Shown one piece after another: positions 25,107 to 32,040 of a stretch of 39,115 nt of DNA. Below the pieces are notes generated by a model that was not told where the DNA came from, made no database searches, and was given only the letters and a program-made list of their open reading frames with translations. The position numbers and the translations under genes are program-made. This DNA is from Bacteroidota bacterium (GTDB lineage: Bacteria > Bacteroidota > Bacteroidia > Chitinophagales > Chitinophagaceae), in contig JAFDYG010000474.1 of NCBI GenBank assembly GCA_018267545.1, positions 1-39,115 of the forward strand. Direction: 5' to 3'. Numbering within the stretch: position 1 is the first letter of the stretch; every line of letters begins with the position of its first letter.

Positions 25107-26961
25107 CCTGAGCGAGGTACACGGCAGCATCGATACGACCACCCGGAAAGGTCCGTGGTGGAAGCAGCTTTTTGTTTTCTTCGGCCCCGCCTATCTCGTG
25201 AGCGTAGGCTATATGGACCCGGGAAACTGGGCTACGGACCTGGCCGGCGGCAGCCGCTTCGGCTATTCACTGATCTGGGTCTTATTGATGAGCAATCTTA
25301 TCGCCATCCTCCTTCAAAACCTGGCGGCGCGGCTGGGCATCGTGCGCGGACGCGACCTGGCGCAGGCCAACCGGGAGATCTATCCGTCCTATATCAATAT
25401 TCCCCTCTACGTCCTGGCGGAGATCGCCATCGCGGCCTGCGACCTGGCCGAAGTGCTGGGCATGGCCATCGGTCTCCAGCTGCTGACGGGTCTGCCGCTG
25501 GTTTATGGAGTTTGCATCACGGTGCTGGATACCTTCTTATTGCTCTTCCTGCAAAAGCTGGGCATGCGCCGCATGGAAGCCTTTGTCATCGGGCTGATCG
25601 CGGTCGTAGGCGGCTCCTTCCTGGTGGAGATCATCCTGGCCAAGCCCGCGTTAAAGGATGTTGCCAGCGGACTCGTTCCGCGGCTGCAGGGTAAGGAGGC
25701 GCTCTATATCGCCATCGGTATCATCGGCGCCACGGTAATGCCCCACAACCTATACCTGCATTCCGCCCTGGTACAGACCCGCAAGATCAAGCCGGGTGCG
25801 GAGCACGTCCGTAAGGCTTTGAAGATAAATTTTCTGGACAGCGCCGTCGCGCTCAACCTCGCCTTCCTGGTCAACGCCGCCATCCTGGTGCTGGCCGCCA
25901 CGGTTTTCTTCAAGACGGGGAATACGGACGTGGCGTCGATCAAGGACGCGCATCGCCTGCTGCCGATGCTGGGTACGGAGCTTGCGCCCAAACTATTTGC
26001 GATCGCGCTGATCGCCGCGGGTCAGAGCAGCACCCTGACAGGGACGCTTGCGGGACAGATTGTAATGGAAGGCTATCTCCAGCTGCGTATCAACCCGTGG
26101 GTGCGGCGTCTGCTGACCCGTCTGCTCGCCATCGTTCCGGCCGTCGTCGTGATCCTGCTCTTTGGTGAAAACGAAGTAGACGACCTGCTCGTTTTGAGCC
26201 AGGTGTTTCTGAGTGTTCAGCTCGGATTTGCGGTGATTCCTCTCATCCACTTCGTCAGCGACAAGACGACCATGGGGCAATTCCGAATCTCTCCGCTGAT
26301 CATGACGCTGGCCTGGGCCGCAGCAGCCCTGCTGGTCTATCTGAACATCCGGCTGGTGATAGAAGAAGCGGCTCCCTTCATGGCAGCCCCGGGACACCTG
26401 GTCTGGAAAGTGCTGATCGGCCTGGTCGGTCTGGCGGCCGTCCTCCTGCTCGCCTATATCACGCTGCATCCCTGGATCGAACGCAGGGTACAACGGGCTT
26501 CCCCCCAGCTTCACCGCTCTTCCGGCGGTCTGAACGACTGGACGGCGCCGGCTTTCCGCCATATCGCCATCGCCATGGATTTTAGCGAGCACGACCAGAA
26601 GCTGCTGGCCTATGCCGTGGGACAGGGGGGCAAGGACGCGCGTTATCTGCTCATCCACGTCGTGGAAAGCGTTTCGGCCAGGATCCTCGGAAAAGAAAGC
26701 GACGACTATGAAACGCGAAAGGACCAGGAACGACTGGATCAGTATAAATTACTCCTGAATCAGCGTGGCATCGAAAGCTATACGGCATTGGGCTTTCGTC
26801 ACCGGAGCCGCGAGATCGCAAGGCTCGTAAAAGAACACGGCGCGGACATGCTTGTCATCGGCTCGCACGGACACAGCGGTCTGAAAGATTTTATCTATGG
26901 GGAAACGGTCAATGCTGTTCGGCACGAATTAAAGATTCCGGTGCTGGTGGTGAGCTTATAA
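25078..26961 (+). CDS. Nramp divalent-metal transporter fused to a universal stress protein domain
   Basis: Nramp/MntH transporters import Mn(II), Fe(II) and similar ions with protons. The first 460 or so residues form about eleven TM helices with the metal-binding motifs DPGNW (TM1) and MPHNLYLHS (TM6). After a linker, residues about 492-627 form a UspA domain: HIAIAMDFSEHDQKLLAYA, LLIHVVES, DMLVIGSHGHSGLKDFIYG and VNAVRHELKIPVLVVSL, with the G-x2-G-x9-G nucleotide-binding pattern largely kept. The fusion suggests ATP-dependent tuning of transport on the cytoplasmic side. Two ATG codons stand in tandem (25078, 25081). The stop is only two bases from the stop of the convergent Crp-like gene, with no terminator between. 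Confidence 0.93.
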   Translation: MMNHLQKNVSLSEVHGSIDTTTRKGPWWKQLFVFFGPAYLVSVGYMDPGNWATDLAGGSRFGYSLIWVLLMSNLIAILLQNLAARLGIVRGRDLAQANREIYPSYINIPLYVLAEIAIAACDLAEVLGMAIGLQLLTGLPLVYGVCITVLDTFLLLFLQKLGMRRMEAFVIGLIAVVGGSFLVEIILAKPALKDVASGLVPRLQGKEALYIAIGIIGATVMPHNLYLHSALVQTRKIKPGAEHVRKALKINFLDSAVALNLAFLVNAAILVLAATVFFKTGNTDVASIKDAHRLLPMLGTELAPKLFAIALIAAGQSSTLTGTLAGQIVMEGYLQLRINPWVRRLLTRLLAIVPAVVVILLFGENEVDDLLVLSQVFLSVQLGFAVIPLIHFVSDKTTMGQFRISPLIMTLAWAAAALLVYLNIRLVIEEAAPFMAAPGHLVWKVLIGLVGLAAVLLLAYITLHPWIERRVQRASPQLHRSSGGLNDWTAPAFRHIAIAMDFSEHDQKLLAYAVGQGGKDARYLLIHVVESVSARILGKESDDYETRKDQERLDQYKLLLNQRGIESYTALGFRHRSREIARLVKEHGADMLVIGSHGHSGLKDFIYGETVNAVRHELKIPVLVVSL

Positions 26962-26963
26962 AC

Positions 26964-27569
26964 CTATCGCTTGGCGCGTATCAAATGCTTTAGCCTGCTA
27001 AAGGTCTCGGGTTTGATGTTGAGATAAGAAGCTATATACTTCTGCGGCACCCGCTGCACCATTTCCGGATGAGTGCTGATATAATCGATGAAACGCTCGC
27101 GGGTGCTCTTGTTCAATTGGTCCAGGTATCGGCGGTCCTTCATGACGAACAGCTGGGAGATCAGGAGACGGCCCAGGCGTTCCACCTTGGGAAATTGTTC
27201 GTAGAGCTGCTCCAGGCTATCGTAGGAAATAGAAAAGAAAGTGGTCGGCTCGATGGTCTCTACGATAGAACCGGAAGGTATTCGATTATGGAAGGAAAGT
27301 TCCGAATGGATGATATGGCCTTCGGAAGCCAGCTGGATGGTCACCTCGTTATTCTTTAGGGGCAGGTATTTCCGGGCTAGTCCCTTTGCGATGATATTCA
27401 AGTATCGTTCGACCTCTCCTTCCCGAATCACTTTTACGCGCTTATCGAACTCGCGGATCTCGATATAGGGCAGAAGCTGGCCGAACTCGGTCCTGTTCAG
27501 GGGAACGTATTCCGAGAGATAGTGCTGCAGCTTGTCCAGCGCGGTTCTATGAAAGTTGGCAGCGCTCAT
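26964..27569 (-). CDS. Crp/Fnr-like cyclic-nucleotide-binding-domain regulator A
   Basis: This 201-residue protein has an N-terminal cNMP-binding beta-barrel (REFDKRVKVIREGEVERYLNIIAKGLARKY, SEGHIIHSELSF) and a C-terminal helix-turn-helix (VPQKYIASYLNIKPETFSRLKHL). This short format is common in Bacteroidota, and the Arg needed for cAMP binding is not obvious, so the ligand is unknown. The start at 27569 was chosen because its ATG overlaps the TGA of regulator B (ATGA), a sign of coupling, and because upstream in-frame residues are Pro/Gly-rich and unlike the family. It is a clear paralogue of regulator B. Its targets are not identifiable. Confidence 0.85.
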   Translation of the reverse strand: MSAANFHRTALDKLQHYLSEYVPLNRTEFGQLLPYIEIREFDKRVKVIREGEVERYLNIIAKGLARKYLPLKNNEVTIQLASEGHIIHSELSFHNRIPSGSIVETIEPTTFFSISYDSLEQLYEQFPKVERLGRLLISQLFVMKDRRYLDQLNKSTRERFIDYISTHPEMVQRVPQKYIASYLNIKPETFSRLKHLIRAKR

Positions 27570-28168
27570 CGATAGACGTTTTTGGTGGCTGCCGGACGTT
27601 TTCTGAGCAGGTGCTTGAGCCGGCTGAAGGTCTCGGGTTTCATATTGAGATAAGACGCCAGGAACTTCTGCGGCACCCGTTGGACGAGGTCCGGGTTGTT
27701 CTCGTTGAACCGGAGAAACCTTTCCCGGGTATCCAGACGCATACATTCCAGCTCCCATTCCTCCTTCTGCAATACAAAGTGGGTAGTCAGCAGGCGGCCC
27801 AGCCTTTCGATTCGGGAGCTTTGCTGGTAAATCTTGTCCAGGTGCTCGCGGGAGAGGGAAAGCAGGACGGTGGGCTCGATCGTCTCGACATTGTAATTGG
27901 AGGGCGAGCCGGAAAGGAAAGAAGCCGAGGAGCTTACCAGCTGTCCTTCTTTGGCGATATTGGTGACGACTTCTGCGTTGCCTTTTTTAAAGTACATCAA
28001 TACCAGTCCCTTCACGACGAAATTCATGTATTGTTCTACCTCCCCTGCTTGTATTAGCTGGTGACGTTTATCGAAACTTCTGATAACGATGCTGTCGGCC
28101 AAAAAAGTAAATTCTTCATTGGTCAATGCTACGTACCCCGATACATATTGCCGTAACATGTCTAACAT
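27566..28168 (-). CDS. Crp/Fnr-like cyclic-nucleotide-binding-domain regulator B
   Basis: The 200-residue protein is a paralogue of regulator A. It has a cNMP-type barrel (IRSFDKRHQLIQAGEVEQYMNFVVKGLVL, EGQLVSSSASFLSG) and HTH VPQKFLASYLNMKPETFSRLKHLL. Shared blocks such as RLGRLL, TRERF and VQRVPQK show that the pair arose by tandem duplication. The longest frame would begin at 28363 inside the isocitrate dehydrogenase gene, so the start was set at 28168 (MLDMLRQYV); 28159 is an alternative. It is divergent from isocitrate dehydrogenase with 106 bases between starts and could act on that gene, which is inference. Confidence 0.84.
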   Translation of the reverse strand: MLDMLRQYVSGYVALTNEEFTFLADSIVIRSFDKRHQLIQAGEVEQYMNFVVKGLVLMYFKKGNAEVVTNIAKEGQLVSSSASFLSGSPSNYNVETIEPTVLLSLSREHLDKIYQQSSRIERLGRLLTTHFVLQKEEWELECMRLDTRERFLRFNENNPDLVQRVPQKFLASYLNMKPETFSRLKHLLRKRPAATKNVYR

Positions 28169-28188
28169 AGGCAGACAGAATCCATAAA

Positions 28189-28263
28189 TGTACGTAAACC
28201 GGACAAAAAAACCATCGGAAATCTCGTGATTATGCCTTACGTTTGCTCTCCTTTGTACGTAAA
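28189..28263. repeat. direct repeat TGTACGTAAA flanking the icd promoter region
   Basis: Two identical 10-bp copies (28189-28198 and 28254-28263) lie in the 106-base gap between the divergent regulator B and isocitrate dehydrogenase genes. A partial inverted copy (TTACGTTT) lies at the -7 box. They could be regulator half-sites. Confidence 0.4.
28238..28245 (+). promoter_or_regulatory. -7 box (TACGTTTG) for isocitrate dehydrogenase
   Basis: Perfect TAnnTTTG, 29 bases before the ATG. No -33 TTTG lies at the expected distance. Confidence 0.5.
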
Positions 28264-28274
28264 AAAGCAGAAAT

Positions 28275-29507
28275 ATGGCCAAAAAAATTAAAGTTGCAAA
28301 TCCGGTGGTAGAACTGGATGGGGATGAAATGACCCGCATAATCTGGAAGTTTATCAAAGACAAGCTGATTTTACCTTATCTCGACATCGACATCAAATAC
28401 TACGACCTGGGCGTCGAATACCGTGATCAAACGGATGATCAGGTGACCATCGATGCGGCCAACGCCATCAAGCAATATGGAGTAGGCATCAAGTGCGCAA
28501 CCATCACTCCCGATGAAGCGCGCGTAAAAGAATTCAATTTAAAGAGCATGTGGAAGAGCCCCAACGGGACCATCCGCAATATCCTGGACGGAACCGTCTT
28601 CCGCGAGCCTATCGTGATGCAGAACGTACCCCGTCTGGTTACCAACTGGACGGCGCCCATCATCGTCGGCCGTCACGCCTTCGGCGACCAGTATCGGGCC
28701 ACCGATACCGTTATCAAGGGCAAGGGCAAGCTGACCATGACCTTTACGCCCGAAGACGGCGGCGCTCCCCAGACCTTCGAAGTGTTCAACTTCAAGGGTG
28801 ACGGCGTTGCGCTGAGCATGTACAATACGGACGAGTCGATCAAGGGATTTGCCCGGAGCTGTTTCAACATGGCGCTTAGCAAGAAATGGCCGCTGTATCT
28901 GTCTACGAAAAATACGATCCTCAAGAAATACGATGGCCGCTTCAAGGACATCTTCGAAGAGATCTATCAGAATGAATTCAAGCAAAAGTTCCAGGAAGCC
29001 GGTATCGTTTACGAGCACCGCCTGATCGACGACATGGTCGCCAGCGCGCTGAAATGGAACGGCAACTTCGTTTGGGCTTGTAAGAACTACGACGGCGACG
29101 TACAAAGCGATTCAGTTGCCCAGGGCTTCGGCTCTCTGGGTCTGATGACATCCGTGCTGGTCACTCCCGACGGCAAGACGATGGAAGCAGAAGCAGCTCA
29201 CGGTACGGTAACGCGTCACTATCGCGACCACCAGGCCGGTAAGCCTACTTCGACCAATCCCATCGCGTCTATCTTCGCCTGGACCCGTGGTCTGGCTTTC
29301 CGTGGAAAGCTGGATGGCAACAAGGAGCTGATCGACTTTGCCGACGCGCTCGAAGCCGTTTGTATCGAGACGGTAGAAAGCGGCAAGATGACAAAGGACC
29401 TGGCTGTTTGCGTACACGGTAATAAAGTGGAGCACGGCAAGCACTTCCTCTATACTGAGGAATTCCTGGATGCGATCGATCAGAATTTGCAGAAGAAATT
29501 GAAATAA
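28275..29507 (+). CDS. icd: NADP-dependent isocitrate dehydrogenase, homodimeric eukaryote-like type
   Basis: It oxidises isocitrate to 2-oxoglutarate and CO2 in the TCA cycle and supplies NADPH. The 410-residue protein starts [18 protein letters not shown] and carries the isocitrate-binding SPNGTIRN segment, the substrate-side region around [12 protein letters not shown] with metal-binding Asp residues, and the NADP-binding [12 protein letters not shown]. Length and motifs match the type II (IDP) group, not the E. coli type. One detail differs from the common pattern: [11 protein letters not shown], where a Gly is usual in place of Asp. It has its own promoter and ends at a bidirectional terminator shared with the molybdenum operon. 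Confidence 0.95.
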   Translation: MAKKIKVANPVVELDGDEMTRIIWKFIKDKLILPYLDIDIKYYDLGVEYRDQTDDQVTIDAANAIKQYGVGIKCATITPDEARVKEFNLKSMWKSPNGTIRNILDGTVFREPIVMQNVPRLVTNWTAPIIVGRHAFGDQYRATDTVIKGKGKLTMTFTPEDGGAPQTFEVFNFKGDGVALSMYNTDESIKGFARSCFNMALSKKWPLYLSTKNTILKKYDGRFKDIFEEIYQNEFKQKFQEAGIVYEHRLIDDMVASALKWNGNFVWACKNYDGDVQSDSVAQGFGSLGLMTSVLVTPDGKTMEAEAAHGTVTRHYRDHQAGKPTSTNPIASIFAWTRGLAFRGKLDGNKELIDFADALEAVCIETVESGKMTKDLAVCVHGNKVEHGKHFLYTEEFLDAIDQNLQKKLK

Positions 29508-29524
29508 GGGGTCGAGCCCCTCAT

Positions 29525-29555
29525 AAAAAAGCCCGGCACCCGCCGGGCTTTTTTT
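29525..29555. terminator. bidirectional terminator between icd and the nitrate/Moco operon
   Basis: GCCCGGC and GCCGGGC pair around ACCC, flanked by six A on the left and seven T on the right. It overlaps the stop codon of mobA (29554-29556), so it ends both convergent units. Confidence 0.93.
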
Positions 29556-30093
29556 ATGGAGTGTTGTAATTATTGAAAGCGGCGGGATTGATAACGGGCA
29601 ACCGGCGGGTCTTTCCCGTTCTTAGTAAAGTCTGCAGTCGTCCGTCGGGGGAAGCCCCTACCCTATCCAGGCCGCGGGCCGTATATATTCCACAAAAAGG
29701 CTGTAGCCAGCTTCCTTCTTCATAAGCATAGAAGTCAAAGTCGTTTTCCTTTTTGTAGCAGTACAGTATCGTCGTTATGGTTGGGTCATCCAGATCCAGC
29801 ATGTCGCAGGCAAGCAGGAAGATGTCGTTCCCGGCATAAAGCTGGTGTACACTAAATAAGCCATTCTGCGGGCCGGGCAGGTCGAGCGCATCGACGATCA
29901 GCTGCTCCGGCGGCAGGACGGTCCGATAGGCGGTTTCCTGTGTTCGATTGATCGAATAGACGACGGGGATTCCGAAGCGTTCCAGCTTACGTCCCATATG
30001 AAGGGCCCATGGCGTTCCTTCTTTCAAGATCAGTCCTTTATCTCTTCCCATGCGACGGCTTTCGCCTCCACACAGCACAAGGAAAAGCAGCAT
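29554..30093 (-). CDS. mobA: molybdenum cofactor guanylyltransferase MobA
   Basis: MobA transfers GMP from GTP to molybdopterin, making the guanine dinucleotide cofactor (MGD) used by NasA-type nitrate reductases. The 179-residue protein has the nucleotide-binding loop LCGGESRRMGRDKG (usually LAGGxSxRMGxDK), the central VDALDLPGPQNGLFSVH and the metal-site LLACDMLDLD. It is slightly shorter than E. coli MobA but covers the whole fold. It is the last gene of the operon, two bases after the Rdx-like gene. Its presence fits the need of the nitrate reductase for bis-MGD. Confidence 0.88.
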   Translation of the reverse strand: MLLFLVLCGGESRRMGRDKGLILKEGTPWALHMGRKLERFGIPVVYSINRTQETAYRTVLPPEQLIVDALDLPGPQNGLFSVHQLYAGNDIFLLACDMLDLDDPTITTILYCYKKENDFDFYAYEEGSWLQPFCGIYTARGLDRVGASPDGRLQTLLRTGKTRRLPVINPAAFNNYNTP

Positions 30094-30095
30094 AT

Positions 30096-30380
30096 TTATT
30101 TATTGGTATTGTCTGAATGTCCAAGGCTTTTTTGTGGATTGACCTTATCCCGGACCAGCTGCTTCAGCTCCTTGATCTCGGGAAAACGTCCTTCCCGGCG
30201 GCGGTCGAAAATCGGCTCGCCGTCGACCGAAATGATATAGGTTCCGGCAAGGGTCGCCGGCTGAAGGCTTACGGCCTGCAGGTCCTGGTTAAAGGTGGTG
30301 AGCAGCTCCTGTGCCATATAGGCGGCGCGAAGCAGCCAGCCGCACTGGGGGCAGTACTCGATGGTGATGGTCGGTTTCAT
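30096..30380 (-). CDS. SelW/Rdx family CxxC protein
   Basis: Rdx (SelT/SelW/SelH) proteins are small thioredoxin-fold redox proteins. The 94 residues include IEYCPQCGWLLRAAYMAQEL with Cys10 and Cys13, and the family's YIISVDGEPIFDRRREGRFPEIKELKQLVRD. The second position is Cys (TGC), not selenocysteine. It overlaps moaE by an ATGA junction and lies two bases from mobA, so it is co-expressed with molybdenum cofactor genes. A role in redox handling of sulfur or the cofactor is possible but unproven. Confidence 0.85.
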   Translation of the reverse strand: MKPTITIEYCPQCGWLLRAAYMAQELLTTFNQDLQAVSLQPATLAGTYIISVDGEPIFDRRREGRFPEIKELKQLVRDKVNPQKSLGHSDNTNK

Positions 30381-30832
30381 TGGTGATTACAGTTCTCGCT
30401 CCATTCCTTCGTTCCGTCGGCGTAGTATTCGCACTTCCAGATAGGAGCTTCGTGTTTTATGCGATCGATGATGTAGCGATTGGCCGCATAGGCTTCGCTT
30501 CGGTGGGCCGATGCCGTTATGACGACGACAGCCGTATCGCCTACGGTAACTTTGCCGGTACGGTGCTGGGCGATGGCGATTTTCAGGGACCATTTACTGC
30601 GGGCTTCGGCAAGTATCTCTTCGATCATCCGTATCGCCAAAGGCGCATAGGCTTCATATTCGAGGCCAAGCACGGACCTTCCTTTGTTGTTATCGCGTAC
30701 CTCACCGCTGAAGAGGACGACGGCGCCTGCGCCCGGATGGTGAGCACCAGACAGCAGACCAATCATGTCAATGGACTCGGCGGACAGAGGACTAACCTCC
30801 ACTGCTGGGCGGGATGATGACGACGATATCAT
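30377..30832 (-). CDS. moaE: molybdopterin synthase catalytic subunit MoaE
   Basis: MoaE joins with thiocarboxylated MoaD to convert cyclic pyranopterin phosphate into molybdopterin. The 151 residues show VVLFSGEVRDNNKGRSVLGLEYEAY, IAIAQHRTGKVTVGDTAVVVITASAHRSEAY and the substrate-site segment HEAPIWKCEYYADG with its catalytic Lys. The first 40 or so bases overlap the end of moaD in another frame; the start at 30832 keeps the strand VEVSPLSAESI, which is usual at the MoaE N-terminus. It overlaps the Rdx-like gene by an ATGA junction. Confidence 0.93.
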   Translation of the reverse strand: MISSSSSRPAVEVSPLSAESIDMIGLLSGAHHPGAGAVVLFSGEVRDNNKGRSVLGLEYEAYAPLAIRMIEEILAEARSKWSLKIAIAQHRTGKVTVGDTAVVVITASAHRSEAYAANRYIIDRIKHEAPIWKCEYYADGTKEWSENCNHQ

Positions 30833-31025
30833 GCTCTTCCAATTTAAACGTATTATCGATAAATCCCTCTCTTACCGCGAAGCGGCAGGTGGAGAGCAAT
30901 TCGCTGGCGCCTCCATTTATCCGTACGAGGGCTTCCTGCAATTGGTCTGTATTGCCAATTGTTTCTTCAAGCTCGAATTCGGGCTCGAAGTAGTCTTTCA
31001 ATTTTGCGTATACGTGAATTGTCAT
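30792..31025 (-). CDS. moaD: molybdopterin synthase sulfur carrier subunit MoaD
   Basis: MoaD is a ubiquitin-like sulfur carrier whose C-terminal Gly-Gly is thiocarboxylated. From the ATG at 31025 it has 77 residues, starting MTIHVYAKLKDYFEP and ending IIPPSSGG. A longer frame from 31058 would add MARKLRAGEDK, which is unlike the family. It overlaps moaE by 41 bases, a strong sign of co-translation of the two synthase subunits. Confidence 0.9.
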   Translation of the reverse strand: MTIHVYAKLKDYFEPEFELEETIGNTDQLQEALVRINGGASELLSTCRFAVREGFIDNTFKLEEHDIVVIIPPSSGG

Positions 31026-31060
31026 TTTATCCTCCCCGGCCCGAAGCTTTCGGGCCATTT

Positions 31061-32014
31061 TTATCCGCCAATATGTAACATACTTAAATCACTTCCGGTA
31101 AATCGTACCAATTGTTTCTGGGCGAGTGCCTGGGCCAGCTTCGTCTCCCATACGTCCGCACTCTCCTCCAGCTGCAGGGGAATCGGGTGGTTGCTGCTGA
31201 GGCAGCCATAGATGTTCCCGCTGCTATCCAGCCTTAGTCTATCGCAATCTCTGCAAAATGGCTCACTCTCGTTGGCGATGATCCCGATCACCTGTCCCTG
31301 TTCCGTTTTCCAATAGCGTGCCGTAGCAGCCATGGCGCGGTCCACCGGCTGCAGCGTATAACGGCTCGAAAGGATCTCCAGGATTTGGTCCCGGTTCAGC
31401 AGAAAACGATGCGCCTGGTCGTGCAGGTGACCCATCGCCATGATTTCCAGGAAGCGAATGGGTATCTTTCGCGAGAACGCAAATTCGGTGAGCGGCAGCA
31501 GCTGGGAATCGTTGAGTCCCTTCATGGCGACCGAATTGATTTTGACCGCCAGGCCTGCCTCCAGGGCCGCGTCGATGCCGCGAATGATGCGGTCCACGTG
31601 ATGGCGCCGGCTCATCCGGACAAAGACCTCCTCGTCGATGGCGTCCAGCGAGACATTGATCGACTGCATCCCGGCCTTCGCCAAAGGAAGCGCCATCCTT
31701 TCCAGCAGGAAGCCATTGGTCGTCAGCTTCAGCCGGGAGATGCCGCTCTCACGGATTCCCTTCACCAGCTCCACCAGCCCCGGATACAAAAGGGGTTCTC
31801 CGCCCGTGAGACGTACGGTGTCCAGGTCCAGCTGTGCGTGCAGCCGCCGGACGATGTCCAGCAGCTGAGCACCGGACAGCTGCTGTTCCTTACCCGACAC
31901 GTTAGCCTGCTTCAGCTCCGACTCTCCTGCGACGCAATATACGCAGCCCAGGTTACAGTGATGCAAAAGGCTTACCCGCAAGGTCTTGAATCTTCTCCCG
32001 TATACGTCGTTCAT
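31061..32014 (-). CDS. moaA: GTP 3',8-cyclase MoaA (radical SAM)
   Basis: MoaA carries out the first step of molybdenum cofactor synthesis, cyclising GTP with radical SAM chemistry. The 317-residue protein has the N-terminal cluster Cys20-x3-Cys24-x2-Cys27 (HHCNLGCVYC), VRLTGGEPLL, the C-terminal cluster CRDC-x13-C (FCRDCDRLRL) and the terminal HIGG, whose Gly-Gly is needed for activity in known MoaA. Its partner MoaC is not in this window. It lies 26 bases after the rubredoxin-like gene and 35 bases before moaD. Confidence 0.95.
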   Translation of the reverse strand: MNDVYGRRFKTLRVSLLHHCNLGCVYCVAGESELKQANVSGKEQQLSGAQLLDIVRRLHAQLDLDTVRLTGGEPLLYPGLVELVKGIRESGISRLKLTTNGFLLERMALPLAKAGMQSINVSLDAIDEEVFVRMSRRHHVDRIIRGIDAALEAGLAVKINSVAMKGLNDSQLLPLTEFAFSRKIPIRFLEIMAMGHLHDQAHRFLLNRDQILEILSSRYTLQPVDRAMAATARYWKTEQGQVIGIIANESEPFCRDCDRLRLDSSGNIYGCLSSNHPIPLQLEESADVWETKLAQALAQKQLVRFTGSDLSMLHIGG

Positions 32015-32040
32015 ATGCTGTTATAAAGGTACGATAGTCG

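Noticed and set aside
27570-27758. N-terminal extension of Crp-like regulator A
   Set aside because: Pro/Gly-rich and within the 3' end of regulator B; the ATGA junction at 27569 is a better start.
28169-28363. N-terminal extension of Crp-like regulator B with a hydrophobic segment
   Set aside because: It runs through the promoter region and into the isocitrate dehydrogenase coding sequence.
30096-30380. Possible selenoprotein in the SelW-like gene
   Set aside because: Both active-site codons are TGC (Cys); there is no in-frame TGA.
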